DNA of 8,040 nt from an uncultured Rhizobiaceae group bacterium (GTDB lineage Bacteria; Pseudomonadota; Alphaproteobacteria; Rhizobiales; Rhizobiaceae), in the NCBI GenBank assembly GCA_937923355.1, contig CALAIO010000299.1:1-8040 (forward strand), in the 5' to 3' direction. A program made the position numbers and the translations under genes. Below the pieces are notes generated by a model. It ran no database searches. It saw only the letters and a list, made by a program, of their open reading frames with translations, and was not told where the DNA came from. Shown in pieces: positions 1 to 5,601 of this stretch; within the stretch, counting starts at the first letter, position 1; each line of letters opens with the position of its first letter.

Positions 1-225
1 GGCGCCTGCATGACCAAAGGAGAAGAGTGTAGATGCCTCACGAATGGAGCGAGGGCCAAATCTCGTACCTGAGCGATATTGAGTGCCGAAGTCGAAAGGT
101 GCCCCTAAAATTGCCACATCAGCATCTATTGCATCCCAATCTTCACAGGTTGGTTTTTTTCCAAAGGTTGCAAAGCCAACGAAAGGTAAATTTAAGCGTC
201 CTTCTTCATATCCGTGATCAGCCAT
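1..225 (-). CDS. Agmatinase/ureohydrolase (arginase) family protein, N-terminal part
   Basis: Partial gene: the ATG is at 225 and the frame runs open off the left edge, leaving 75 residues of a family that is usually about 300-350 long. Residues 36-65 read as a beta strand followed by GAPFDFGTQYRSGTRFGPRS and IREAS. This is the N-terminal signature of the ureohydrolase superfamily (agmatinase, guanidinobutyrase, guanidine hydrolase), Mn- or Ni-dependent cytosolic enzymes that split a guanidino group and release urea. The metal-binding His/Asp motifs lie beyond the window, so the substrate cannot be assigned; agmatinase is only the commonest label. The start has a good ribosome site, AAGAGGA, ending about 6 bases upstream. 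The gene follows the SCP2 gene on the same strand, 82 bases apart, with a terminator hairpin in between. Family is fairly sure, substrate is not. Confidence 0.85.
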   Translation of the reverse strand, partial: MADHGYEEGRLNLPFVGFATFGKKPTCEDWDAIDADVAILGAPFDFGTQYRSGTRFGPRSIREASTLFSFGHAGA

Positions 226-251
226 CGTTCATCCTCTTAAATTCAGGCAAT

Positions 252-283
252 AAAAAAGGACAGCATGTCTGCCGTCCTTTTAA
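252..283 (-). terminator. Rho-independent terminator after the SCP2 gene
   Basis: On the minus strand, AAAAGGAC (281-274) pairs perfectly with GTCCTTTT (261-254) across a 12-base loop that can form two more G-C pairs. A T run follows (complement of the A run 257-252). It lies 24 bases past the SCP2 stop and ends only 26 bases before the start of the ureohydrolase gene. It therefore either isolates the two genes or acts as a partial terminator/attenuator for the second. The flanking A and T runs make it potentially bidirectional. Confidence 0.8.
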
Positions 284-307
284 AAATCAATATATAAAAT
301 AAGTTGA

Positions 308-604
308 TTACAGAATTGAGCTTAGCTTCATTGCAACGCCCATGTCGCCTTCAACTTTGATTTTGCCTTGCATGAATGCAGCAGTTGGGTCGAGGTCACC
401 AGCGATTAGAGAATCCAGCACATCCTTGTCGCAAACAACTGTGCAATCAGCGTCCTGGTTTTCTGTTGATACAGTTGGTGGTGTTGCGTTACCGTCGATA
501 AATACACAACCATCATCACCACAATCAAATTTTACAGTTGCGCCAATGCCGCTTCCGCCGCTTACTTTTGCTGTGATTGCTTCTGCTGCTGCTTCAATGC
601 TCAT
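308..604 (-). CDS. SCP2 sterol-binding domain protein (stand-alone lipid carrier)
   Basis: A 98-residue protein that consists of a single SCP2 (sterol carrier protein 2) domain, the usual length for bacterial stand-alone members. The C-terminal half carries the family pattern: a D-x-T-V strand near residues 52-56, then DVLDSLIAGDLDPTAAFMQG (61-80), then KIKVEGDMGVAMKL (81-94). SCP2 domains form a hydrophobic cavity that binds fatty acyl chains, acyl-CoAs or sterols. In bacteria the exact ligand is rarely known; a role as acyl/acyl-CoA carrier would fit the nearby ligase and CoA-transferase, but that is inference. No signal peptide, so cytosolic. Ribosome site GAGGAG lies 7 bases before the ATG. 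A terminator follows, and a promoter-like element with a palindrome precedes it, so it is probably monocistronic and separately regulated. Confidence 0.92.
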   Translation of the reverse strand: MSIEAAAEAITAKVSGGSGIGATVKFDCGDDGCVFIDGNATPPTVSTENQDADCTVVCDKDVLDSLIAGDLDPTAAFMQGKIKVEGDMGVAMKLSSIL

Positions 605-636
605 GGAATATCTCCTCGTTATAAATTATTGAGTCA

Positions 637-664
637 CATATAAATGTTTGGATGTAAATTGCAA
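637..664 (-). promoter_or_regulatory. Possible promoter of the SCP2 gene
   Basis: On the minus strand, TTGCAA (664-659) and TATATG (642-637) are separated by 16 bases. Each matches four of six sigma-70 consensus positions. Transcription would start near 630 and give a leader of about 26 bases. The preceding gene ends at 709 and no terminator is visible there, so some read-through from the glycosyltransferase operon is possible. Confidence 0.4.
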
Positions 665-666
665 CA

Positions 667-682
667 TTTACGTGAACGTAAA
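667..682. promoter_or_regulatory. Perfect 16-bp palindrome, candidate operator for the SCP2 gene
   Basis: TTTACGT-GA-ACGTAAA: two perfect 7-base arms around a 2-base centre, ending 2 bases upstream of the candidate -35 box of the SCP2 promoter. Its size, symmetry and position suit a dimeric transcription factor. ACGT-cored palindromes of this kind recall sites I associate with MerR-type regulators of branched-chain/fatty acid degradation (LiuR type), but this is from memory. It is unlikely to be a terminator for the upstream gene, because no T run follows it. Confidence 0.5.
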
Positions 683-708
683 AGAAACATTTTTGATTAA
701 TTGAAATT

Positions 709-1923
709 TTATCCGGTTTTATAATTCAGACGATAGACAATGGAGTTTTTGATTGAATGTAAAAGCTGCTTGAAAGAGCTTTTAATTGTTACTTTGTGAG
801 CTACTCTTTTCTGCGGGTTATAAAATTTATTACTATTGATTGTTTGTGATGAAAACTCATCGAACTGGTTCATGTCATAAATCGTATTAAGCAATATATT
901 ACTTATGTTATGCCCGTCTGTAATTTTTGCTGTCAGATTTTCTACTTGTGGGTTGAAGAGGTCGGAAGCAAGGCCTGGGTTTTTAGTCAACAATAATTCT
1001 TGTATTAGGCCGAGTTCTGGCCTCACGGAATAGATGCTTTTTTCTTTTTTGAAGCTTTTGGCCAGTTTCACAGCCAGTGCATGATGATGTTTTTGCGTTT
1101 GCTGCACCAGGTTATAAATCAAATTATAATGCAATATGGTGATGACATCCTTTCGGGCTATCGATATTTCCAGTGTTCCATATCCTGAGAAATATTTGGA
1201 AAGGCCAAGCAAACTGGAACTGTTTTTATCAGCTTCTAAGTCTTCCAGTTTGAGTTTTAATTTTGGAAAGAAATACAAATAATCTTCATGTGATGTGTTC
1301 AGAATTTCAACTTTGTGAATAGGTTGCTCATCTATCAAATTTTGAGCACCTAGAAGGAGACGTTTTTCCGATACAAAAAGGGCAGCACGCCTGAATATGA
1401 AATCTTTTTCTTTTATGCAGCTTTTTACAAAATGTAGAATATGTTTTGTGTGAATACTTGTGCCTAAGTCGTTAGCCAAAATATATGCGCGTAGTTTTTC
1501 GGCATTAAGCATTAAGCCATCGAGTGTAAAAATTTCTGCAATCTCCGGTTGGATCATTTCAGATTTTGTATCTGTTGATATGATTGCAATATCAGACAGG
1601 TCATAATTTTCATTATGACTGTTGGAAGTGTCGCTGTAGAAAGGTGGGCAGTAAATGAAACCTGTTTTGACTTCGAGCAGGTTTTTAAGACCATTTCTGA
1701 AAAGCGCATTGGAAACCGCCCGTGCGCCGGTGTTAAAAACAAGATAATCCTTATCTACCAACGCTGAAGCATCAAACATGAAACTGTCCATGTTTTGATG
1801 AATTACATCGCAATCTGGAAAAATTCTCTCGCAGATGTTTCTGTTTTTTGCTTCATTTGTAACATGCTCGTTTGCAATCAGATTAAGAATTTTCAAGCAT
1901 CTCTCCTGTAACTGCTTTTTCAT
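709..1923 (-). CDS. Uncharacterised protein (404 aa) paired with a glycosyltransferase
   Basis: I do not recognise this protein. It is Lys/Asn/Ile/Leu-rich, has no signal peptide and no obvious membrane segment, and looks soluble and alpha/beta. Visible landmarks: FNTGARAVSNALFRNGLKN near residues 63-81, a Cys-Pro-Pro motif near 92, a His-rich KHHHALAVKLAKSFKKE stretch in the C-terminal half and a basic C-terminus. The gene overlaps the end of the upstream glycosyltransferase gene and is likely co-transcribed and translationally coupled, so a role in the same surface-glycan process is plausible but inferred. The start is uncertain. ATG 1923 has no visible ribosome site, whereas an in-frame TTG at 1896 lies 6 bases after AGGAG (1907-1903), which would give 395 residues and a 14-base overlap. 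The region is AT-rich: bases 721-780 hold 20 G/C of 60, against 32 of 60 at 3901-3960 in the ligase. Confidence 0.75.
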   Translation of the reverse strand: MKKQLQERCLKILNLIANEHVTNEAKNRNICERIFPDCDVIHQNMDSFMFDASALVDKDYLVFNTGARAVSNALFRNGLKNLLEVKTGFIYCPPFYSDTSNSHNENYDLSDIAIISTDTKSEMIQPEIAEIFTLDGLMLNAEKLRAYILANDLGTSIHTKHILHFVKSCIKEKDFIFRRAALFVSEKRLLLGAQNLIDEQPIHKVEILNTSHEDYLYFFPKLKLKLEDLEADKNSSSLLGLSKYFSGYGTLEISIARKDVITILHYNLIYNLVQQTQKHHHALAVKLAKSFKKEKSIYSVRPELGLIQELLLTKNPGLASDLFNPQVENLTAKITDGHNISNILLNTIYDMNQFDEFSSQTINSNKFYNPQKRVAHKVTIKSSFKQLLHSIKNSIVYRLNYKTG

Positions 1924-3019
1924 AATTCAGGGAACATTTTCTGGCATCAAAGTTTCTGGCAATGAAAGACCTTGCTGCATTACATATTTTTATCCCGTTC
2001 GTTGGGTTTTGCGTCAGGTCTCTTATTTTGTTCAGGAAAACCGAGGCATCTAGTTTGCATACAAATCCGTTTTTTGTGTCGTCCAGAAAGTCTGAAAACA
2101 GGTGATTTGGCACGATGCAAATGCGCCTTGAAGCCATACATTCCAGTAAGGATTGCGGGAGAGCATCAAGTCTACTGGGCAAAATCATCAAGTCATTTTT
2201 TTGAATAACCTGCTTGATTTGATCGCCAGATAAATAGCCAAGGAATTTGATATTATTATAGTCTTGATAGGCTTCAATTGTCGTCTCTGAAAAATTACCA
2301 GCAAAATTATACATTGTTTCAAGGCCCAGCTGATGGGAAGCCTTTACGATATTAAATGCAATATCCGCACCTTTTTCCCTGCTGTCCCTGCCAAGATAAA
2401 GGACATTCATCTGCTTTCTTTTTCCAGTAAAGAAATCGGGCAAATCACAATCAAAGTAATCCGTATCAATTCCCCTTGGTGCTATGAGAATCTTATCCGT
2501 ATCGTTTACGAAAGAGGCGATCCGGTTTTTCTCCGCTTGGGACATGACCAGAATTCTATCGCAGCAATGTAGATTTGAAAGTTGAATTGCCGAGTCTTTT
2601 AAATAACGTTCAGAATATTTATAGGCATTGCCGCGGATGAAGATTTTTGCGTCTATTTCTGCGCCTGCAATTCTCAGAACTGTTTTTGTAGGCTTGTCCT
2701 TGCAGGCATCGACAATGATCTTTCCAACCAGCTGTCCACCCCCCATAACATTCGTGGCAATGTCTATGTCATGTTCATCAATAAGCGCTGAGAGGTGATT
2801 TTTTATTGCTGCATGATCGCCCGGCTTAACGCGTCTGATGATAATCCTGGCATTCTTATATTGCTCGCAATATTCGCTAATGTTCGATGGCGGATTTATG
2901 AGCAGAATGAAAACATTGTGCCCGTTCAATGAATGAACAAGATCGTAGAGGATTTTGTTCATCAAAGTTGGCCAGATTTTCAGGTTGTGAATTGAAGGCA
3001 GAATAATAATATTTTTCAT
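1883..3019 (-). CDS. Glycosyltransferase, GT4-like (GT-B fold)
   Basis: A 378-residue protein with two Rossmann-like halves, as expected for retaining GT-B glycosyltransferases of family 4, which move a sugar from a nucleotide-sugar to an acceptor at the cytosolic face of the membrane. The N-terminal half opens with a hydrophobic strand (KNIIILPS) and has a Gly-rich GGGQLVGK segment (93-100). The linker PRGIDTDYF (181-189) is typical of the family. The donor half starts VLYLGRDSREKG (206-217), with R211 and K216 at the usual phosphate-binding positions, and ends with PSRLDALPQSLLECMA (281-296) and NGFV. The usual E-x7-E pair is here D285-x7-E293, a conservative change. No signal peptide. The gene heads a two-gene operon behind a strong-looking promoter, though its own ribosome site is weak. 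Donor and acceptor cannot be told; LPS or capsule-type glycan is the default guess. Confidence 0.88.
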   Translation of the reverse strand: MKNIIILPSIHNLKIWPTLMNKILYDLVHSLNGHNVFILLINPPSNISEYCEQYKNARIIIRRVKPGDHAAIKNHLSALIDEHDIDIATNVMGGGQLVGKIIVDACKDKPTKTVLRIAGAEIDAKIFIRGNAYKYSERYLKDSAIQLSNLHCCDRILVMSQAEKNRIASFVNDTDKILIAPRGIDTDYFDCDLPDFFTGKRKQMNVLYLGRDSREKGADIAFNIVKASHQLGLETMYNFAGNFSETTIEAYQDYNNIKFLGYLSGDQIKQVIQKNDLMILPSRLDALPQSLLECMASRRICIVPNHLFSDFLDDTKNGFVCKLDASVFLNKIRDLTQNPTNGIKICNAARSFIARNFDARKCSLNYEKAVTGEMLENS

Positions 3020-3053
3020 TTTCGTTTCTCATCATACGAAATATTATTATACA

Positions 3054-3082
3054 ATTATAGGTTGTATTATTTTTAATTACAA
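3054..3082 (-). promoter_or_regulatory. Sigma-70 promoter of the glycosyltransferase operon
   Basis: On the minus strand, TTGTAA (3082-3077), a 17-base spacer, then a perfect TATAAT (3059-3054). The -10 box matches 6 of 6 positions and the -35 box 4 of 6, at optimal spacing. Transcription would start near 3047, about 28 bases before the ATG at 3019. The surrounding sequence is very A/T-rich, which favours opening but also raises the chance of a coincidental match. Confidence 0.6.
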
Positions 3083-3372
3083 TTAATGACAGCGAAAAGT
3101 TCGCCATTGTGTGCCTAAAAATCCTAATGAGGAATTAGCAAAATTTGCACAAACTTTGGATTCGTACCAGGCTTTGAGTCTGTCTTAAAAATACTGGAAC
3201 TATTTATTCAGGCGGCTGAATGCTTTTTCAAGCAGAGTGAGTATCAAGAACCCGCCGATTGCCCATATCAAGATCACCATGCTTTAGAAGCACGTCAGAG
3301 ACTTTGAGTTCATTACCAAATTTGGAGGGCAAGAAATATTGCACTTGCCTGATCCATGTTTGCCGCTTCTTG
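3083..3372. other. Intergenic gap between ligase and glycosyltransferase genes
   Basis: About 290 bases with no convincing gene. It holds a hairpin just past the ligase stop: GGCAAG (3328-3333) pairs with CTTGCC (3344-3349) over a 10-base loop. No T run follows on either strand, so it is a poor terminator. Next to it is the small palindrome CCAAATTTGG (3316-3325). On the minus strand there is a 26-codon hydrophobic ORF (3200-3280), and in a shifted frame a short open stretch ending around the same place. The mixture could be a decayed gene end, but I cannot identify the parent. Confidence 0.5.
3200..3280 (-). CDS. Possible 26-residue single-span membrane peptide or gene remnant
   Basis: ATG at 3280, TAG at 3202-3200. 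The product begins MVILIWAIGGFLILTLL, a clean hydrophobic membrane span, followed by a short basic/polar tail (EKAFSRLNK). An in-frame TAA lies two codons upstream of the ATG, and no ribosome site is visible, which argues against translation. The pattern resembles the last membrane segment and cytosolic tail of an ABC-transporter permease, so a broken gene end is an alternative to a genuine small membrane protein. It could also be chance. Confidence 0.2.
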   Translation of the reverse strand: MVILIWAIGGFLILTLLEKAFSRLNK

Positions 3373-4998
3373 TTAGCTTTCTAAAAGCACATTCTCATAT
3401 TCTGCCCGTAGTTCTTTTTTGAGTATCTTGCCCGTTGCACCGATTGGTAGCTGATCCACAAAGATCACTTTATCCGGAATTTGCCATTTGATGATTTTAT
3501 CATCATAGTAAGACAATAAATCAGCTTCAGTGATGTTAGCACCTTCTGCCTTGACCGCAAGGATAACAGGGCGCTCATCCCATTTTTCATGTTTTGCAGC
3601 AATCGCCGCAGCGCCAGCAATTTCTGGATGGCCAACAGCAATGTTTTCAAGTTCAACGGTTGAAATCCATTCGCCGCCTGATTTGATGATGTCTTTTGAG
3701 CGGTCTTTAATAGTCATAAAACCATCGGCATCCAGTGTAGCAACATCGCCTGTATCAAACCAACCGTTGTTAAGAGTAGTACCTTTTTCAGCCAGAAAAT
3801 ATTCATCCAGCACCCATGGGCCGCGGCAGTGAAGGTCGCCTTGCGTTACACCATCGTTTGGTAATTGGTTAAAGTCTTCATCGAAGATTGCGAGTTCCAT
3901 GCCAAAGGGTGGGCGGCCTTGATTGAGGCGAATGCCCTTCTTTTCTTCGTCTGGAAAATCAAGTTGTTTGTTCTTGAGATTGTTGACAGAACCAAGCGGT
4001 GACATCTCAGTCATGCCCCAAGCGTGTAGAACTTCCACATCATAATCATCGCGGAACTTGTCGATCATAATAGGAGGACATGCTGAACCGCCAATGACGG
4101 TTCGCTGCATGTGTGGCAGTTTTGTTCCGGTTGCCTCGAGGTGCTGGATTAGACCTGCCCAAATGGTTGGAACACCCGCAGCAATCGTGACTTTTTCGGC
4201 GTTAAATAAATTAGCGAGGCTTTTACCATCAAGGCCAGGTCCCGGCATCACTATTTTTGCACCAGCCAATGCTGCTGCATAGGGTGAACCCCAGGCGTTT
4301 ACATGGAACATTGGAACTACGGGTAACAAGCAATCACGTGCAGAGAAGTTCATCACATCAGGGGTTGCCGACATCATAGCATGCAGAAGTGTGGAGCGAT
4401 GTGAATATAAAACACCTTTGGGATTTCCCGTAGTGCCCGAAGTATAACAAAGTGAAGAAGCGTCACGTTCTTTTAAGTCAGACGGCCATTGATAATCGTC
4501 ATCACCTTCTTCCACCAAATCTTCGTAGAATTCAATCCAGTCATGTTGGCTTGCAAGTTCTTCACTACGTGCTTCCATTAACACCCAATGTTTGATGTTG
4601 GGCAGGTGCGAGCGTACACCATCGACCAGCGGAATGAAGGTTGCATCGAAGAATACAATTTTATCTTCAGCGTGTGTAAGGATGTAAATGAGCTGTTCCG
4701 GGAAGAGGCGCGGGTTGACGGTATGACAAACTAGCCCTGCGCCGGACACACCGTAGTAAAGTTCAAAATGGCGATGGTTATTCCATGCTATGGTCGCAAT
4801 ACGATCTGAACGTTCCATGCCACGTTTTGTTAAGGCAGAACCCAGTTTTTTTGCGCGGTTTTGGACTTGGGAATAATTGGTTCGTGTTTGTGTGCCGTCT
4901 GTATTGACCGAAACAATTTCGGTGTCACCGTGATATAGGGCAGCATGATCGATGATGCTTGAAATCAGAAGTTCCTGATCCATCATTTGTCCAAGCAT
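3373..4998 (-). CDS. Acyl-CoA ligase, 3-(methylthio)propionyl-CoA ligase-like (DmdB family)
   Basis: A 541-residue ANL-superfamily enzyme, full length, that activates a carboxylic acid with ATP to an acyl-adenylate and then to acyl-CoA. All core motifs are intact: P-loop YTSGTTGNPKG (185-195), WGMTE (327-331), WFDTGD (413-418), hinge DR (432-433) in KDRSKDIIKSGGEW, and the C-terminal PIGATGKILK with catalytic Lys524. The MLGQMM start, the CHTVNPRLFPEQ segment (91-102) and overall length match alphaproteobacterial ligases annotated as long/medium-chain acyl-CoA synthetase or 3-(methylthio)propionyl-CoA ligase (DmdB, DMSP demethylation). Sequence alone does not separate these substrates, so no symbol is given. 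The start is set at ATG 4998, which has a near-perfect GGAGGAG site; a TTG at 5013 opens the frame earlier but overlaps that site. No convincing terminator follows. Confidence 0.93.
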   Translation of the reverse strand: MLGQMMDQELLISSIIDHAALYHGDTEIVSVNTDGTQTRTNYSQVQNRAKKLGSALTKRGMERSDRIATIAWNNHRHFELYYGVSGAGLVCHTVNPRLFPEQLIYILTHAEDKIVFFDATFIPLVDGVRSHLPNIKHWVLMEARSEELASQHDWIEFYEDLVEEGDDDYQWPSDLKERDASSLCYTSGTTGNPKGVLYSHRSTLLHAMMSATPDVMNFSARDCLLPVVPMFHVNAWGSPYAAALAGAKIVMPGPGLDGKSLANLFNAEKVTIAAGVPTIWAGLIQHLEATGTKLPHMQRTVIGGSACPPIMIDKFRDDYDVEVLHAWGMTEMSPLGSVNNLKNKQLDFPDEEKKGIRLNQGRPPFGMELAIFDEDFNQLPNDGVTQGDLHCRGPWVLDEYFLAEKGTTLNNGWFDTGDVATLDADGFMTIKDRSKDIIKSGGEWISTVELENIAVGHPEIAGAAAIAAKHEKWDERPVILAVKAEGANITEADLLSYYDDKIIKWQIPDKVIFVDQLPIGATGKILKKELRAEYENVLLES

Positions 4999-5004
4999 TG
5001 GGTT

Positions 5005-5011
5005 CTCCTCC
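5005..5011 (-). promoter_or_regulatory. Strong ribosome binding site fixing the ligase start
   Basis: GGAGGAG on the minus strand, 6 bases upstream of ATG 4998. The longest reading frame begins at TTG 5013, whose own last base is part of this site, so initiation at 4998 is much more likely. Confidence 0.85.
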
Positions 5012-5027
5012 AAGAAATTTAAACTAT

Positions 5028-5056
5028 GTTATAACCACAGAAATTGCTCGTGTGAA
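5028..5056 (-). promoter_or_regulatory. Promoter of the acyl-CoA ligase gene; palindromic -10 shared with the divergent gene
   Basis: On the minus strand, TTCACA (5056-5051), 17 bases, then TATAAC (5033-5028); both boxes match 5 of 6 consensus positions. Transcription would start near 5021, with a leader of about 22 bases. The -10 box sits in the self-complementary octamer GTTATAAC (5028-5035), so TATAAC (5030-5035) is also offered to the plus strand, about 22 bases before the divergent ATG at 5058. I see no good plus-strand -35 box for it. Confidence 0.55.
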
Positions 5057-5057
5057 C

Positions 5058-5570
5058 ATGGAAAACAACATCATGAATGAAAAGATTGATCCTGTCCGAA
5101 AAACAGATGATGAGGCTTTGGAATTAACTCGGAAACTTTTAAACGAGACTAAATATAGTTCATTGGCTGTGAATGATTTTGCATCTGATTTTCCACTGGT
5201 TAGCCGTATTGCCGCGAGCTTTTCAAAAGAGACCGGATTGTTCTTTGTAGGCTCCGATTTGTCGCTTCATTCGAAATGCCTTGTACAAGATAATAAATGT
5301 TCTTTGATGTTGGGCGAACCTGGCAAAGGGGACGGCTTGGCTTACGCGCGTATAACACTTGTTGGCACAACAGTTCGGATGGCAAATGGGCATGAAGAAC
5401 GTGCTAAGTTCAGACAAGTATTTTTGGAAACGCATCCAAAGGCCGAGCTTTATATCGACTTTGGTGATTTTGGATTTTATCCAATCGAATTAGAGCGTGC
5501 ATATTTAAATGGTGGTTTTGGCAAGGCTTATCATTTGAACAAAGATGACTTGTTGTCTTTAGTGGGTTGA
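5058..5570 (+). CDS. HugZ/pyridoxamine 5'-phosphate oxidase-like FMN-binding split-barrel protein
   Basis: A 170-residue protein of the PNPOx-like split-barrel superfamily, closest in pattern to the HugZ (haem utilisation) branch. N-terminal features: SSLAVND (34-40), then FPLVSRIAASFSKETGLFFVGSDLSLHSKCL (45-75), and YARITLVGT (96-104), equivalent to the ARLTLxG strand of HugZ-type proteins. The C-terminal block HPKAELYIDFGDFGFYPIEL (126-145) followed by ERAYLNGGFGKAYHL is the most diagnostic part. Such proteins are dimeric and bind FMN and/or haem. The DUF2470 domain that follows in longer relatives is absent, so haem degradation should not be assumed. I chose ATG 5058; ATG 5073 is possible and neither has a strong ribosome site, while the longer frame from 4959 would run into the ligase gene. 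Only 31 bases separate it from the CoA-transferase gene with no terminator, so the two probably form an operon. Confidence 0.82.
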   Translation: MENNIMNEKIDPVRKTDDEALELTRKLLNETKYSSLAVNDFASDFPLVSRIAASFSKETGLFFVGSDLSLHSKCLVQDNKCSLMLGEPGKGDGLAYARITLVGTTVRMANGHEERAKFRQVFLETHPKAELYIDFGDFGFYPIELERAYLNGGFGKAYHLNKDDLLSLVG

Positions 5571-5601
5571 ACTCTTTTAAAGTTTGACCAATAGTCTCTT
5601 G

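Noticed and set aside
33..302. 89-codon plus-strand ORF
   Set aside because: It is antisense to the ureohydrolase gene, whose minus-strand product matches a clear family signature.
342..632. 96-codon plus-strand ORF over the SCP2 gene
   Set aside because: Shadow frame; the minus-strand SCP2 reading has the domain pattern and a good ribosome site.
2877..3107. 76-codon minus-strand ORF covering the glycosyltransferase promoter and start
   Set aside because: Frame-shifted relative to the glycosyltransferase, spans its promoter and has no recognisable content.
3328..3349. GGCAAG/CTTGCC hairpin as terminator of the ligase gene
   Set aside because: Six-bp stem with a 10-base loop and no T run on the minus strand; at most a weak structure.
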